A DNA stretch of 8,044 nt from JAFAQB01 sp046724555 (GCA_046724555.1 JBKOWU010000148.1:1-8044), one strand, 5' to 3'. Shown: positions 1-7,089, counted from the stretch's first letter. Translations and numbers: made by a program. The notes: generated by a model from the letters alone, not told the origin.

Positions 1-1
1 A

Positions 2-493
2 CTAGCTGAATCATTAGAATTTGGAAAGGAATATGCAAAGCAGGTGATTAAAAATGCCAAGGCACTTGCAGAAAGTCTAGTCAAATATGGTTTTGGAGTA
101 TTGGGTGAAAAACGAGGATATACCGCATCACATCAAATGGCAGTAGATGTTTCAAAGTTTGGTGACGGCGGCAATATTGAAAGGAATCTGGAAAAGGCGA
201 ACATAATTTTGAATAGACAACTACTACCTGGAGATATCAGGGCAGGACGGCATTATATGCATCCAAGTGGAATAAGAATAGGTGTTTCTGAAATAACTAG
301 ATTAGGAATGAAGGAAAGCGAAATGACGGAGATCGCTAGTTTGATAAAACGTGTAGTAGTAGACATGCAGGATCCTCACATAGTATCAAAAGATGTTATT
401 GACTTTAGAAAACAATTCCAAAGAGTGGAGTATGCATTTGATAATGCGATTGGCGCCTATGAGTACATAACTCTAGTTAGTGGCAGACAGTAG
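2..493 (+). CDS. glyA: Serine hydroxymethyltransferase, C-terminal part (5' end outside window)
   Basis: PLP-dependent enzyme that interconverts serine and glycine with transfer of a one-carbon unit to a tetrahydrofolate- or tetrahydropterin-type carrier; cytosolic. The frame is open from base 2, giving 163 residues of an enzyme usually 420-440 long, so roughly the last 40% is present. Family signs are the stretch beginning LAESLEFGKEYAKQ, then ANIILNRQLLPGD (fragment residues about 66-78) and HPSGIRIG (87-94), whose arginine in known SHMTs binds the substrate carboxylate. The catalytic lysine lies upstream of the window. The segment GYTASHQMAVDV stands where bacterial enzymes have TGGTDNH, consistent with a divergent archaeal enzyme. 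GTG at 44 is an internal valine codon, not a start, because homologous sequence continues upstream of it. The gene ends with tandem TAG TAG and converges on the polD unit. Identity is secure; the pterin used cannot be read from this fragment. Confidence 0.93.
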   Translation, partial: LAESLEFGKEYAKQVIKNAKALAESLVKYGFGVLGEKRGYTASHQMAVDVSKFGDGGNIERNLEKANIILNRQLLPGDIRAGRHYMHPSGIRIGVSEITRLGMKESEMTEIASLIKRVVVDMQDPHIVSKDVIDFRKQFQRVEYAFDNAIGAYEYITLVSGRQ

Positions 494-848
494 TAGATAT
501 ATTCATATATGGATCTGTAAACGGGGAAGTTTTAGTATTAGACTCAAATGATATTTTGGCATTAATGTTTCATTGGTAAAAATACTATTCAGAAAAAATA
601 GTAGGTATCTATAGCTTTGTATTTGTCTTGTCGGTTCAGTGAAGTTCAGGTGCAGAGAAATCTAAGTATATATTATTCCATACTAGTAACATTATCTCTC
701 TAGTTTTGTTATGCGTTTATTATAGAAAAATTAAATTTGTTCGGTTGTTTGGAACTTAACTTAAAAGCTGGAGCATATATTAAGTGCAGTTATGGCACGG
801 TTTAATGGTAAAATTATTTTCACATTAGTGTATTAGATAAAAACTAAC
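494..848. other. Convergent intergenic gap glyA / polD
   Basis: A 355-base AT-rich spacer between two genes transcribed toward each other. I see no tRNA, no convincing protein and no repeat family. The longest suggestive items are a 14-codon ATG frame at 792-836, judged noise, and the inverted repeat at 583-603 annotated separately. Directly beyond the polD stop there is also an A5 run at 839-843, which reads as T5 on the minus strand and could be a first weak termination point. For glyA only short T4 runs occur (530-533), so its terminator is not clear. Confidence 0.5.
578..603 (-). terminator. Hairpin plus T5, candidate terminator of the GGGPS-polD unit
   Basis: On the minus strand the 7-bp stem TACTATT/AATAGTA (603-597 with 589-583, loop of 7) is followed immediately by TTTTT (582-578). 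Order and spacing are those of an intrinsic terminator for transcription arriving from polD, whose stop lies about 245 nt upstream. The stem is AT-rich and archaeal termination depends mainly on the U-tract, so the hairpin may be incidental. Confidence 0.35.
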
Positions 849-3800
849 TTAGCTCATAAATTCGACCATAGTACACTGTTCTTTCTTTTGTTCTTTAAAG
901 ATCAACTTTAACTCCATTGTTAGAGATTCAACTCTACTTCGTAAATAATCGTTGACTCTGAATCTGTTGCACAGATCTAATGCTATACCAATATATTTTT
1001 CAACTGAACCTCTAGTGACCGTTTGCAAAAGTTCATTTTCACATTCAATACACTTACCCATGATGGGCATTCTACGATACTTTTCTCCACATTTACTACA
1101 TCTAAAAGATTGTGAAGAATATGAACGCATATTACCCATAATATCTGGTAAAATGTGGGTCATAAGTACCATAGATACTACTTCGTCAGGATCTACTGCA
1201 TTGATTAATTTTGCAGTAGATATCTGCATATCCAATTTTTCTTCCATGGTATTGAGTCTGGAATATGCACTTCGGTTACCATTGGTTGTTAGCAAACCTG
1301 TAGAATGTGTGAATGCATAGCTGAAAAATTGATTTTCAGTCCCAATCCTATTTTTAATGAGTTCTATTTTGGCGACCAAGCTTCCCGCTTTGAGCTGCTT
1401 CCAAGTTGATTCATAAAACTCTAGTGGATAAATATGAACTACATCAATATTATGAGCCTGTCTTTGTACTTCACATGGTAATACTACTGGCTGAATCAAT
1501 AATGGAGCATCCATAAGTCCCCCGATTTTATCTGGCAAAAACCCATAAGCAAAATTTATGAATGCGTCCATTAGTAGCATTATAGAATCTGCATCACCAT
1601 CACAATCTCTGCGTTTTGCAGAATGCCATATAGGAGATGCAAGACAGACTTGCGAGTCTGTAAAACCTATAATTCGTCCTATAATACCTACAGACGTATG
1701 TGGTGCCAGTCCAACTATTAGGTGTCCTACAAGGTCTTCTAACGAGGATGCATTATAGAAAGGCTCAAGTCCATATAATTTTACAAGCTCCTCGTCGATA
1801 AACTTGGCAACATTAAGCAAATGCTTAGCGGCATCTAAAGGTATTACTACATCCTGCATCAATAGTTCTACCAACTGATCTGTAGACGTCAATTCCATAC
1901 CAAGATGATCTCTATTATAGCCCAATTCCCTTAATTTCTCGATGCTAATCATTGCCCATTTTGGCTTGAAGTGAGTCAGAGGCTCGTTGGTAGCATCGAA
2001 TCTGATAGTACCATCCTTGAAAACATACAGATCATATTTTTGTCTTAGAATTCCCTTTTCTAATGGCTCAGCTGCTTTATCCTTGCTCATAAGGATCTTG
2101 ACGCCCTTAAGTGGTTCGGTAGCCTTAATGTCAAGTTTCTGATGGGCTTTTTCAAGTATTGCTTGTAATGGATAACTAATTGGCGAGTAAGTTTTACCCT
2201 CTCTACCGCATCTATGGCATTGTTTATTATTAAGATAGTCTCCAATTTCATCTCTGCAAATTATACACAAATTGCGTAAAGGAGTGAGACCGCCACAATT
2301 ACGACAATGTGTCCCTACAGAAGGAAGGTTGCAATTAGTGCAAAGCCTATTCGCAAGCTCAGTAAAAAATGATTCATCCTTGGCTGCTTTCAATATATCC
2401 CGTGTCACACCGCCCCGTGAGCCAATAGGAAACAACACATGAACAGGCGGTTTCATTTTACGTTCTGCAGCCTTTTCAGGGCGTCCAACCCTTACCGCGA
2501 TCGATGAAGCAAATTTTGGCTTGACCTCAATACTCGATGTTTTCGAAATATATTCAATGGCATCTTTTGCTCTAATATCTATCTCTTGAAATTGGGGTGA
2601 TAATGCCTTTGTTGATTCTTCTTGTTGTTCAAGGACCAATAATTTGGATAGAGAATAAACTTGGTCAAGGTTGTCAAGTTTAATAATCTTACTTTCATTT
2701 GCTAGTGAATGAATAACACCTAATCGTTCTAAAATATCTTTTAACCTTGAGTCATCATTAAGTAAACAAGAAGAAGGCATGTTATTTGTGTCAACACTGT
2801 TAAGTGAAGGCTGCATTTGCTGATATTCAGCAAATTTTTTCTTTATCAATAATACCTCATCTATAGTGATTGAATCCCAGTAGAATGAATATTTTGGATG
2901 AAGCGGAATATTTAGGTGTTTGGCAATTTTAAATGCTTCATCAATTGTTGGAAATATTAGGAGAGGTTCCTTTGATAATTGAATTAATCTGTCTTTGGTT
3001 ATATTTTCTGTAAGCTGAGTTAGGGAAGAAAAAGGCAATGTCAATAGTTTTGAATGCAACTGCAAAGCCCATACTTCCTCTACGTAGCTAGTAGGAGGTA
3101 GATGAGCATTATTTTCGAGAAAATCGCCATAGCTTATCAAAATATCGCCTAGATAAAGTATTTTTTCAATTCTCGGTTGCATTCTTACAGCCTGTTCTGT
3201 TGTTGATATCTGTAATACACTTCCATCACAAAGTCTGACAATTGGAGGCTCAATATTATCTACAAGCGCAATAGTTGATGCCTTTCCGGGCATATCCATT
3301 TTAATTTGTGTTCCTACTACAATGGCATCGTTTAGCAATATAGGTACGGCTGGATGAATTCCAACCGTTGCAAATCCTGTATTATAACATCGACCATATC
3401 TTAACCTGAATCCTCCGATTTTCTTTGTCATCGAAAGCACAGGTCTACCGGTAATGACTTCAGACATTCTATGATGTACGGCATCATCATCACCTGTCTG
3501 AACCGCTCCTTTGAGTTCCTTGAACCAATCCCAACCATCTAGATTTAATATTTCAACAAGATTAAGCAACTTTCTACTTCTACCTATTAAACCATCGTTC
3601 ATCACTCTCAGAGCGCCACCACGTACTCTATTAGTAGAAATTCTCTTCATCCCTCTATGACCAGCAACTTCAACTGGATCTGTGTCCATGCCATCGAGCT
3701 CTACTGGTAAATTCATTATGCATTTAACCACATCTTCATCTAATACTTTAAACTGAAAATTTCCTACTTCGCGTTCATATATTCTTAGTTCTTCAACGAA

Positions 3801-4382
3801 TCTTCCTGTCTCATCGTCATATGAATTTGCAATGTATTTGGACACACCGATGACTCTTCTTGCATGATCTGCTATTAACATTGTAAGTGCCGCCTCAGTT
3901 CCTCCTGCAGATCTTATAGGACCAGCAAATGATATCGAAAGATACTGAGTGCCATTCATGTTATTCTTTAATCTTACATCAGCAATTCCTTGAAGAGGAG
4001 CAACTGTTACACCTTCTGTGACGATAGCCAGACTTACGCGAACGGCATTATTTAATCTGGTTTGTATATCACCAGCACCATATTCTCCGATGGCAATCTC
4101 TTCAGCAATTTTAAGTGCAGCCTTTTCTTTAGTAGTATGCGAAAGCAGAGTGCGCAATCTATCTGCAATATCAATATTATGCATTTTTGCAACTCTATCT
4201 GCCAAATCGTAGGCAATTTTTGGTTCTACAACATCTGAAATATCTAGTCCCAATTTGCGTGCTCTGGTTGCTAACTCAAAGCTATTTTGTACCGTTTTTA
4301 AAATGTCGTGATGATATTTTAAATAATACTGTGGCATAGGTATTCCTTTTAAACAGGGTTCGGCGTCATGTATCATTGTCAT
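849..4382 (-). CDS. polC: DNA polymerase II (PolD) large subunit DP2
   Basis: Catalytic subunit of the archaeal family D replicative polymerase; works with the small subunit DP1 (3'-5' exonuclease), not encoded here. The 1177 residues are normal for DP2. Visible parts in order: the conserved N-terminal region with FAGPIRSAGGTEAA (about 152-165); a variable segment (about 520-600); RVGRPEKAAERKMKPP (631-646); paired zinc-binding cysteines C681/C684/C693/C696 and C706/C709/C722/C725; the double-psi-barrel active-site motif RRDCDGDAD (924-932) with likely metal-binding D926, D928 and D930; and a third zinc site C1095/C1098/C1111/C1114. No intein interrupts the catalytic region. The last residues QCTMVEF (1169-1175) look like a PCNA-interacting peptide. 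The ATG at 4382 is chosen because GGAGGT (minus strand, 4398-4393) stands 10 nt before it, overlapping the GGGPS stop; a second ATG lies two codons on, at 4376. Second gene of the unit, 8 bp after GGGPS. Confidence 0.97.
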   Translation of the reverse strand: MTMIHDAEPCLKGIPMPQYYLKYHHDILKTVQNSFELATRARKLGLDISDVVEPKIAYDLADRVAKMHNIDIADRLRTLLSHTTKEKAALKIAEEIAIGEYGAGDIQTRLNNAVRVSLAIVTEGVTVAPLQGIADVRLKNNMNGTQYLSISFAGPIRSAGGTEAALTMLIADHARRVIGVSKYIANSYDDETGRFVEELRIYEREVGNFQFKVLDEDVVKCIMNLPVELDGMDTDPVEVAGHRGMKRISTNRVRGGALRVMNDGLIGRSRKLLNLVEILNLDGWDWFKELKGAVQTGDDDAVHHRMSEVITGRPVLSMTKKIGGFRLRYGRCYNTGFATVGIHPAVPILLNDAIVVGTQIKMDMPGKASTIALVDNIEPPIVRLCDGSVLQISTTEQAVRMQPRIEKILYLGDILISYGDFLENNAHLPPTSYVEEVWALQLHSKLLTLPFSSLTQLTENITKDRLIQLSKEPLLIFPTIDEAFKIAKHLNIPLHPKYSFYWDSITIDEVLLIKKKFAEYQQMQPSLNSVDTNNMPSSCLLNDDSRLKDILERLGVIHSLANESKIIKLDNLDQVYSLSKLLVLEQQEESTKALSPQFQEIDIRAKDAIEYISKTSSIEVKPKFASSIAVRVGRPEKAAERKMKPPVHVLFPIGSRGGVTRDILKAAKDESFFTELANRLCTNCNLPSVGTHCRNCGGLTPLRNLCIICRDEIGDYLNNKQCHRCGREGKTYSPISYPLQAILEKAHQKLDIKATEPLKGVKILMSKDKAAEPLEKGILRQKYDLYVFKDGTIRFDATNEPLTHFKPKWAMISIEKLRELGYNRDHLGMELTSTDQLVELLMQDVVIPLDAAKHLLNVAKFIDEELVKLYGLEPFYNASSLEDLVGHLIVGLAPHTSVGIIGRIIGFTDSQVCLASPIWHSAKRRDCDGDADSIMLLMDAFINFAYGFLPDKIGGLMDAPLLIQPVVLPCEVQRQAHNIDVVHIYPLEFYESTWKQLKAGSLVAKIELIKNRIGTENQFFSYAFTHSTGLLTTNGNRSAYSRLNTMEEKLDMQISTAKLINAVDPDEVVSMVLMTHILPDIMGNMRSYSSQSFRCSKCGEKYRRMPIMGKCIECENELLQTVTRGSVEKYIGIALDLCNRFRVNDYLRSRVESLTMELKLIFKEQKKEQCTMVEFMS

Positions 4383-4390
4383 TATTCACA

Positions 4391-5131
4391 TTACCTCCGA
4401 ATGGCATCGATAATGGAAGACAGTATATTTTCCCACTTCCCCTCTTTTTCAATAATAGTACCAATTACAATAATATCCGCTCCAGCATCAGCTATCTCCT
4501 TTGCAGTTTGGGGTGTACGAATACCTCCACCTGTAATTAGGATCCCCTTATAGTATTTTCTTACACTCGATATCATTTGAGGGGCAATATTCCGAATAGA
4601 ACCTGAGCCTGCCTCCAGGTACAAAAATCTCATACCTAGATATTGTGCTGCCAAAGAGTACATGACAGCAATTCTTGATTTATCAAAAGGAATTCCACGA
4701 GCTTGACCCATAAACCAAGCGGTAGTGCCTTCACCAATAATCAGATATCCAGTGGGCAATGGTTCGATTCCATATTTTTTTACTGCAAGAGCTCCTAAGG
4801 CTTGCGCCTCAGTAATAAAGTATGGACTTTCAGAGTTGAGTAAGGAACTGAATAAAATAGCATCAGCCTTAGGTGATACGCCAGTAACATTTCCCGGAAA
4901 CAATATGACAGGAATTTTGATTAATGATTTGATATGTGAAACCATTTCTGCAAGTTCAAGCTGATCAATTACAGAGGATCCACCTACTAAGACAGCAGAA
5001 GCACCCAAGCTTTCAGCCTTTTTAGCAATCAAACCTGCATCCAATTGATTTTCAGAGTCTATTAGTGGGAAGCACAATGTACCATATTTTTTAATTTCAT
5101 TACGAATATAATCCTCTACCTTATTATACAT
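4391..5131 (-). CDS. Geranylgeranylglyceryl phosphate synthase (GGGPS)
   Basis: Prenyltransferase that joins geranylgeranyl diphosphate to sn-glycerol-1-phosphate, the first committed ether-bond step of archaeal membrane lipids. At 246 residues it is the usual (beta/alpha)8-barrel length. Visible motifs: LIDSEN with D25, the expected Mg-binding acid; GGSS (50-53); FPGN (78-81); GTTAWFMGQAR (135-145), including W139 at the position of the aromatic anchor seen in hexameric group II enzymes; YLEAGSGS (171-178), which with GGGIRTP (201-207) and IGT (223-225) forms the phosphate-binding face. No key element is missing. The ATG at 5131 has no Shine-Dalgarno, but a TATA-like element lies about 29 nt upstream, which suits a leaderless or very short-leader transcript. 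First gene of a two-gene unit with polD, so lipid synthesis and replication genes share a promoter. Function secure from motifs; the group II assignment is inference. Confidence 0.95.
   Translation of the reverse strand: MYNKVEDYIRNEIKKYGTLCFPLIDSENQLDAGLIAKKAESLGASAVLVGGSSVIDQLELAEMVSHIKSLIKIPVILFPGNVTGVSPKADAILFSSLLNSESPYFITEAQALGALAVKKYGIEPLPTGYLIIGEGTTAWFMGQARGIPFDKSRIAVMYSLAAQYLGMRFLYLEAGSGSIRNIAPQMISSVRKYYKGILITGGGIRTPQTAKEIADAGADIIVIGTIIEKEGKWENILSSIIDAIRR
4393..4398 (-). promoter_or_regulatory. Strong Shine-Dalgarno of polD overlapping the GGGPS stop
   Basis: The minus strand reads GGAGGTAA: GGAGGT is a full anti-16S match and its final T is the first base of the TAA stop of GGGPS (4393-4391). 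The polD ATG follows 10 nt later. This arrangement decides the polD start and suggests translational coupling, with ribosomes finishing GGGPS near the polD initiation site. Confidence 0.75.
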
Positions 5132-5155
5132 ACAAGTTCTGCAATATTTATAGTT

Positions 5156-5164
5156 CTATATATC
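5156..5164 (-). promoter_or_regulatory. TATA-like promoter of the GGGPS-polD unit
   Basis: The minus strand has GATATATAG here, centred about 29 nt before the GGGPS ATG, which places the expected start of transcription within a few bases of the start codon. A second TATAAATA (5152-5145) is closer to the ATG and would put the start inside the gene. The leaderless arrangement fits the lack of a Shine-Dalgarno. Confidence 0.45.
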
Positions 5165-5306
5165 ATTGCTATTAATGTATATAATATAATCTCCTTTTAC
5201 AATTTACTCTTGATTTACAACTTTTAAAGAGAGTATCTTCTTACTCCTATGAACTTTAGATAACAGTAGTATCAACAAAAATAGTTCCTTGTATATTGAC
5301 ATTTAT

Positions 5307-5348
5307 TATTGCTGCAAGCCTATTAGCAATATACTTCTGCATAGAAGT
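5307..5348 (+). ncRNA. Tandem stem-loops, possible structured RNA element
   Basis: Two adjacent inverted repeats: tATTGCT/AGCAATa (5307-5313 with 5325-5331, loop 11), then ACTTCT/AGAAGT (5333-5338 with 5343-5348, loop GCAT). A T5 run follows at 5357-5361. Adjacent hairpins followed by T residues would suit a small RNA or leader element, but similar short palindromes arise by chance in AT-rich DNA. Direction is inferred from the T run. Confidence 0.25.
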
Positions 5349-5444
5349 GCATCTCGTTTTTCCGGATATACATCCTTTTGCTTGTTAAATTATTATAATA
5401 TTTCCGTATTTTATAAATCTCTAGACTATTTTGATATATTTTCA

Positions 5445-5489
5445 ATATCAAGGCTCAAGTTTGCATATGTTTGAGCCGATATAGCTTTT
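5445..5489 (+). terminator. Strong bulged hairpin followed by T4
   Basis: GGCTCAA (5452-5458) pairs with TTGAGCC (5471-5477) around a 12-nt loop; beyond a two-base A bulge the stem continues with ATATC (5445-5449) and GATAT (5478-5482), giving 12 bp in all. CTTTTG follows (T4, 5486-5489). This is the best secondary structure in the window's intergenic DNA. It could end a small rightward RNA starting near 5210, be the 3' part of that RNA, or act as an operator upstream of the HTH gene. It also argues against the HTH protein starting at the TTG at 5488. Confidence 0.35.
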
Positions 5490-5592
5490 GTACTCAAGTT
5501 ACATAATTTACAGTAGTTATATGTTCATCTTCTTTTTCTTGAGTCGTCTGATAATACTTTTATTAAGCAGCAATACAGATCTGTATGGCTTT

Positions 5593-5964
5593 ATGCTCCC
5601 AGAAGAAATGCATTTTAACAAAATCTATGAGGATATTCTTACAAATTCTTTATTTACAGAAAGACAAACGTATATTATTTACAAACGTCTGACTACCAAA
5701 AAAAATGTGATCAGCATAAGCAGGGGAGCATATTATAGACAACTAAGGCAGTGTCGACACAAGATTATTAGTATTCTATACAGTATATTGTTGCTACAAT
5801 ACATAGGAGCGATAGATCACCAATCACTTTCTGTTCTTCATGCACTCTCTAAGAAACTGGATGTGATTCCAAGAGTAGACAGCAGTGATGTCACAGATCA
5901 GAAGCGTATGGAGAGCGTGATATTTACTCTTGAAAACGCGCTAAATAAAATGTGTAACGTGTGA
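5593..5964 (+). CDS. Small sigma-region-4-like HTH protein
   Basis: Not a named family that I can place. From the ATG at 5593 it is 123 residues: a short helix (MHFNKIYEDIL), then FTERQTYIIYKRL (about 21-33) and SRGAYYRQLRQCRHKI (43-58). Together these read as a helix-turn-helix resembling region 4 of sigma factors, with the recognition helix in the second part. A hydrophobic helix SILYSILLLQYIGAI (60-74) and a C-terminal helical tail follow. It is probably a DNA-binding protein, cytoplasmic if it starts here. Start is uncertain: ATG 5608 is equally good; ATG 5521 or TTG 5488 would add the hydrophobic run FIFFFLSRLIILLL, making a membrane anchor. I prefer 5593 because none of the upstream starts has a Shine-Dalgarno and the added stretch overlaps a TATA-like element (about 5553-5565). 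T7 follows the stop. Confidence 0.7.
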   Translation: MLPEEMHFNKIYEDILTNSLFTERQTYIIYKRLTTKKNVISISRGAYYRQLRQCRHKIISILYSILLLQYIGAIDHQSLSVLHALSKKLDVIPRVDSSDVTDQKRMESVIFTLENALNKMCNV

Positions 5965-5967
5965 ATC

Positions 5968-5974
5968 TTTTTTT
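5968..5974 (+). terminator. Poly-T terminator after the HTH gene
   Basis: Seven consecutive T residues begin three bases after the TGA stop (5962-5964) with no hairpin before them. Oligo-T tracts of this kind on the coding strand are the usual archaeal termination signal. It separates this gene from the next, which has its own TATA-like element. Confidence 0.55.
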
Positions 5975-5975
5975 A

Positions 5976-5990
5976 GAATAACATAAATCA
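5976..5990 (+). promoter_or_regulatory. TATA-like promoter of the membrane winged-helix gene
   Basis: The AT-rich run GAATAACATAAATC lies about 33 nt before the ATG at 6018, so transcription would begin near 6010, leaving a very short leader. Only GTGA (6010-6013) resembles a Shine-Dalgarno, as expected for a near-leaderless message. Weak, position-based call. Confidence 0.3.
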
Positions 5991-6017
5991 CGGATTTGTT
6001 GATATTATTGTGACATT

Positions 6018-6725
6018 ATGGTCAATTTAGCCATGCTCGACTGGGATTATGTGACATCCATAGTGATTTCATTTAGCATTGCTGCATCTTTCATGATTTT
6101 ATATAATAGAGGCAGGCAATTATATAGCTCGAAGGAGGATGACAAGGAACCTGTAATAGAGGCGATTGTGTCCGAATATTCTCGTAGGTTAAAACATATT
6201 GAGGACATAGTCGTAGGGTTACGTGTTAGAATTGATAACTTAGAATTACGTAAAAAATCTAGCGATATTGATACGAAACATCACACTCACTATGATACAT
6301 CACATGAAATGTCACAAACACAGCAAGCACACATCACATCTGTACCACAAGAGGAACACATAAGTCCTATCGTTCAACGTTTAACTTCTGCAGATACAAA
6401 AGCCAGCCTCGAGGATGTACAGAATGGTACTATGGAATACATATTAAAGCTGTTAAATGAAAGACCAAGAAGTTCACGTGAGATACAATTTTCAATAGGA
6501 AGAACACGTGAACATACCTCGCGCCTAATGAAGCGATTATACGAATTACACCTGGTAGATAGACAAAGTAATAGTAGACCTTACAAATATACCATTACAT
6601 ACGCAGGTCGAGTAAAGATAAACCTACAGTCTGAGAAAGATAGTAATTTTGGAAATGAGAATACTTCGCATCATATTATAGACCTTCATTCTAGACAACA
6701 GCGTGATAATTCAGAGTTTCAATAA
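6018..6725 (+). CDS. Membrane-anchored coiled-coil winged-helix protein
   Basis: 235 residues, no named family recognised. Order of parts: a short acidic N-terminus; one membrane segment (about 11-29, YVTSIVISFSIAASFMILY); a basic patch (NRGRQ) that predicts the rest is cytoplasmic; a charged amphipathic stretch (44-80) likely to form a coiled coil and oligomerise; a polar His/Gln/Thr-rich linker (82-115); a winged helix (about 137-202) with the helix-turn-helix RSSREIQFSIGRTREHTSRLMKRLYELHLV and the wing SNSRPYKYTITYAGRVKI; and a polar tail. The winged helix resembles MarR/ArsR-like domains that read DNA. The ATG at 6018 has a TATA-like element at a leaderless distance; ATG 6033 would remove five residues and keep the anchor. 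It ends with tandem TAATAA and lies directly before the proposed origin, co-oriented with orc1/cdc6. Role unknown: membrane-tethered regulator or origin tether are both possible. Confidence 0.85.
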   Translation: MVNLAMLDWDYVTSIVISFSIAASFMILYNRGRQLYSSKEDDKEPVIEAIVSEYSRRLKHIEDIVVGLRVRIDNLELRKKSSDIDTKHHTHYDTSHEMSQTQQAHITSVPQEEHISPIVQRLTSADTKASLEDVQNGTMEYILKLLNERPRSSREIQFSIGRTREHTSRLMKRLYELHLVDRQSNSRPYKYTITYAGRVKINLQSEKDSNFGNENTSHHIIDLHSRQQRDNSEFQ

Positions 6726-6879
6726 TAAATATAAAATCATGAGAGTGAAATAAGACTGCATGTTCTTTGCAGATAATCTCTTGTTTATAAATGCTTAACC
6801 TTTTGACACACTCATTAAATCTAACTCTGCCACACTTGATTTTCTAGGCTCCTTTTCGCCTTGAGAATATTGATTAGAT

Positions 6880-6907
6880 TTAACACTTAACAAGTTAACA
6901 CTTAACA
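6880..6907 (+). repeat. 13-bp direct repeat of TTAACACTTAACA
   Basis: Two exact copies, 6880-6892 and 6895-6907, with a 15-bp period. Each copy holds two TTAAC units 7 bp apart, so four units run in one direction; a GTTAAC palindrome (6894-6899) marks the join. Looks like a cooperative binding array at the left side of the origin. Confidence 0.7.
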
Positions 6908-7027
6908 CTACGTCATATAGTCATGATAACAAGATAGTTCGTTCCTTGCATCTTTTGAGATGAATCAATGATTTGCATTATTGGTGTTTTGTTAATAGTT
7001 ACATGGTAATGGACAGCCGTTTTTTAC

Positions 7028-7048
7028 CTCCACTGGAAATAAAGGGGT
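7028..7048 (+). promoter_or_regulatory. Origin recognition box ORB1
   Basis: Begins with CTCC, contains the 9-bp dyad TCCACTGGA (7029-7037), then AATAAA and the G-string GGGGT (7044-7048). A dyad followed by a run of G at this distance is the hallmark of archaeal ORB elements bound by Orc1/Cdc6: the winged helix reads the dyad and the AAA+ domain contacts the G-string side. Identical to ORB2 over 21 bp and in the same orientation, G-string toward cdc6. Confidence 0.85.
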
Positions 7049-7089
7049 CGTAACATGTGATGTTAACATTGTTAATATTCATCTTAACG

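Larger units (their letters stand above)
5132..5592. other. Divergent intergenic region with inverted repeats
   Basis: About 460 bases between GGGPS (-) and the small HTH gene (+). It holds the GGGPS TATA, a plus-strand TATA-like TATATAATATAA near 5178-5189 that could start a rightward transcript around 5210, and three inverted repeats (5307-5331, 5333-5348, 5445-5482). The frames that run through it (for example 5289-5474 from a TTG) are rich in Tyr, Phe and Ser and lack any domain sign, so I treat them as non-coding. Confidence 0.5.

Noticed and set aside
44..46. GTG as the start of a short 149-residue gene
   Set aside because: The frame and SHMT-like sequence continue upstream to base 2, so this is an internal valine codon of a gene cut by the window edge.
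792..836. 14-codon ATG frame in the glyA/polD gap
   Set aside because: Too short, no ribosome site or promoter, nothing recognisable.
494..848. A tRNA or other stable RNA gene in the gap
   Set aside because: No T-loop GGTTCRAATC-like block or cloverleaf could be assembled by eye here, nor in 5132-5592 or 6726-7372.
952..1320. 122-residue plus-strand frame, and similar ones at 1558-1758, 4018-4212, 4368-4553 and 4725-4964
   Set aside because: They lie antisense within DP2 or GGGPS, whose motifs are unambiguous, and show no domain or ribosome site of their own.
849..4382. An intein in DP2
   Set aside because: Length is normal for DP2 and the RRDCDGDAD region is uninterrupted; no splicing motifs seen.
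5289..5474. 61-residue plus-strand frame from TTG
   Set aside because: Low-complexity Tyr/Phe/Ser composition, no Shine-Dalgarno, and it overlaps the hairpins; looks like AT-rich noncoding DNA.
6845..6865. Possible further inverted ORB around CTCCTTTTCGCC
   Set aside because: Only about 9 of 21 positions agree and neither the dyad nor the G-string is intact.
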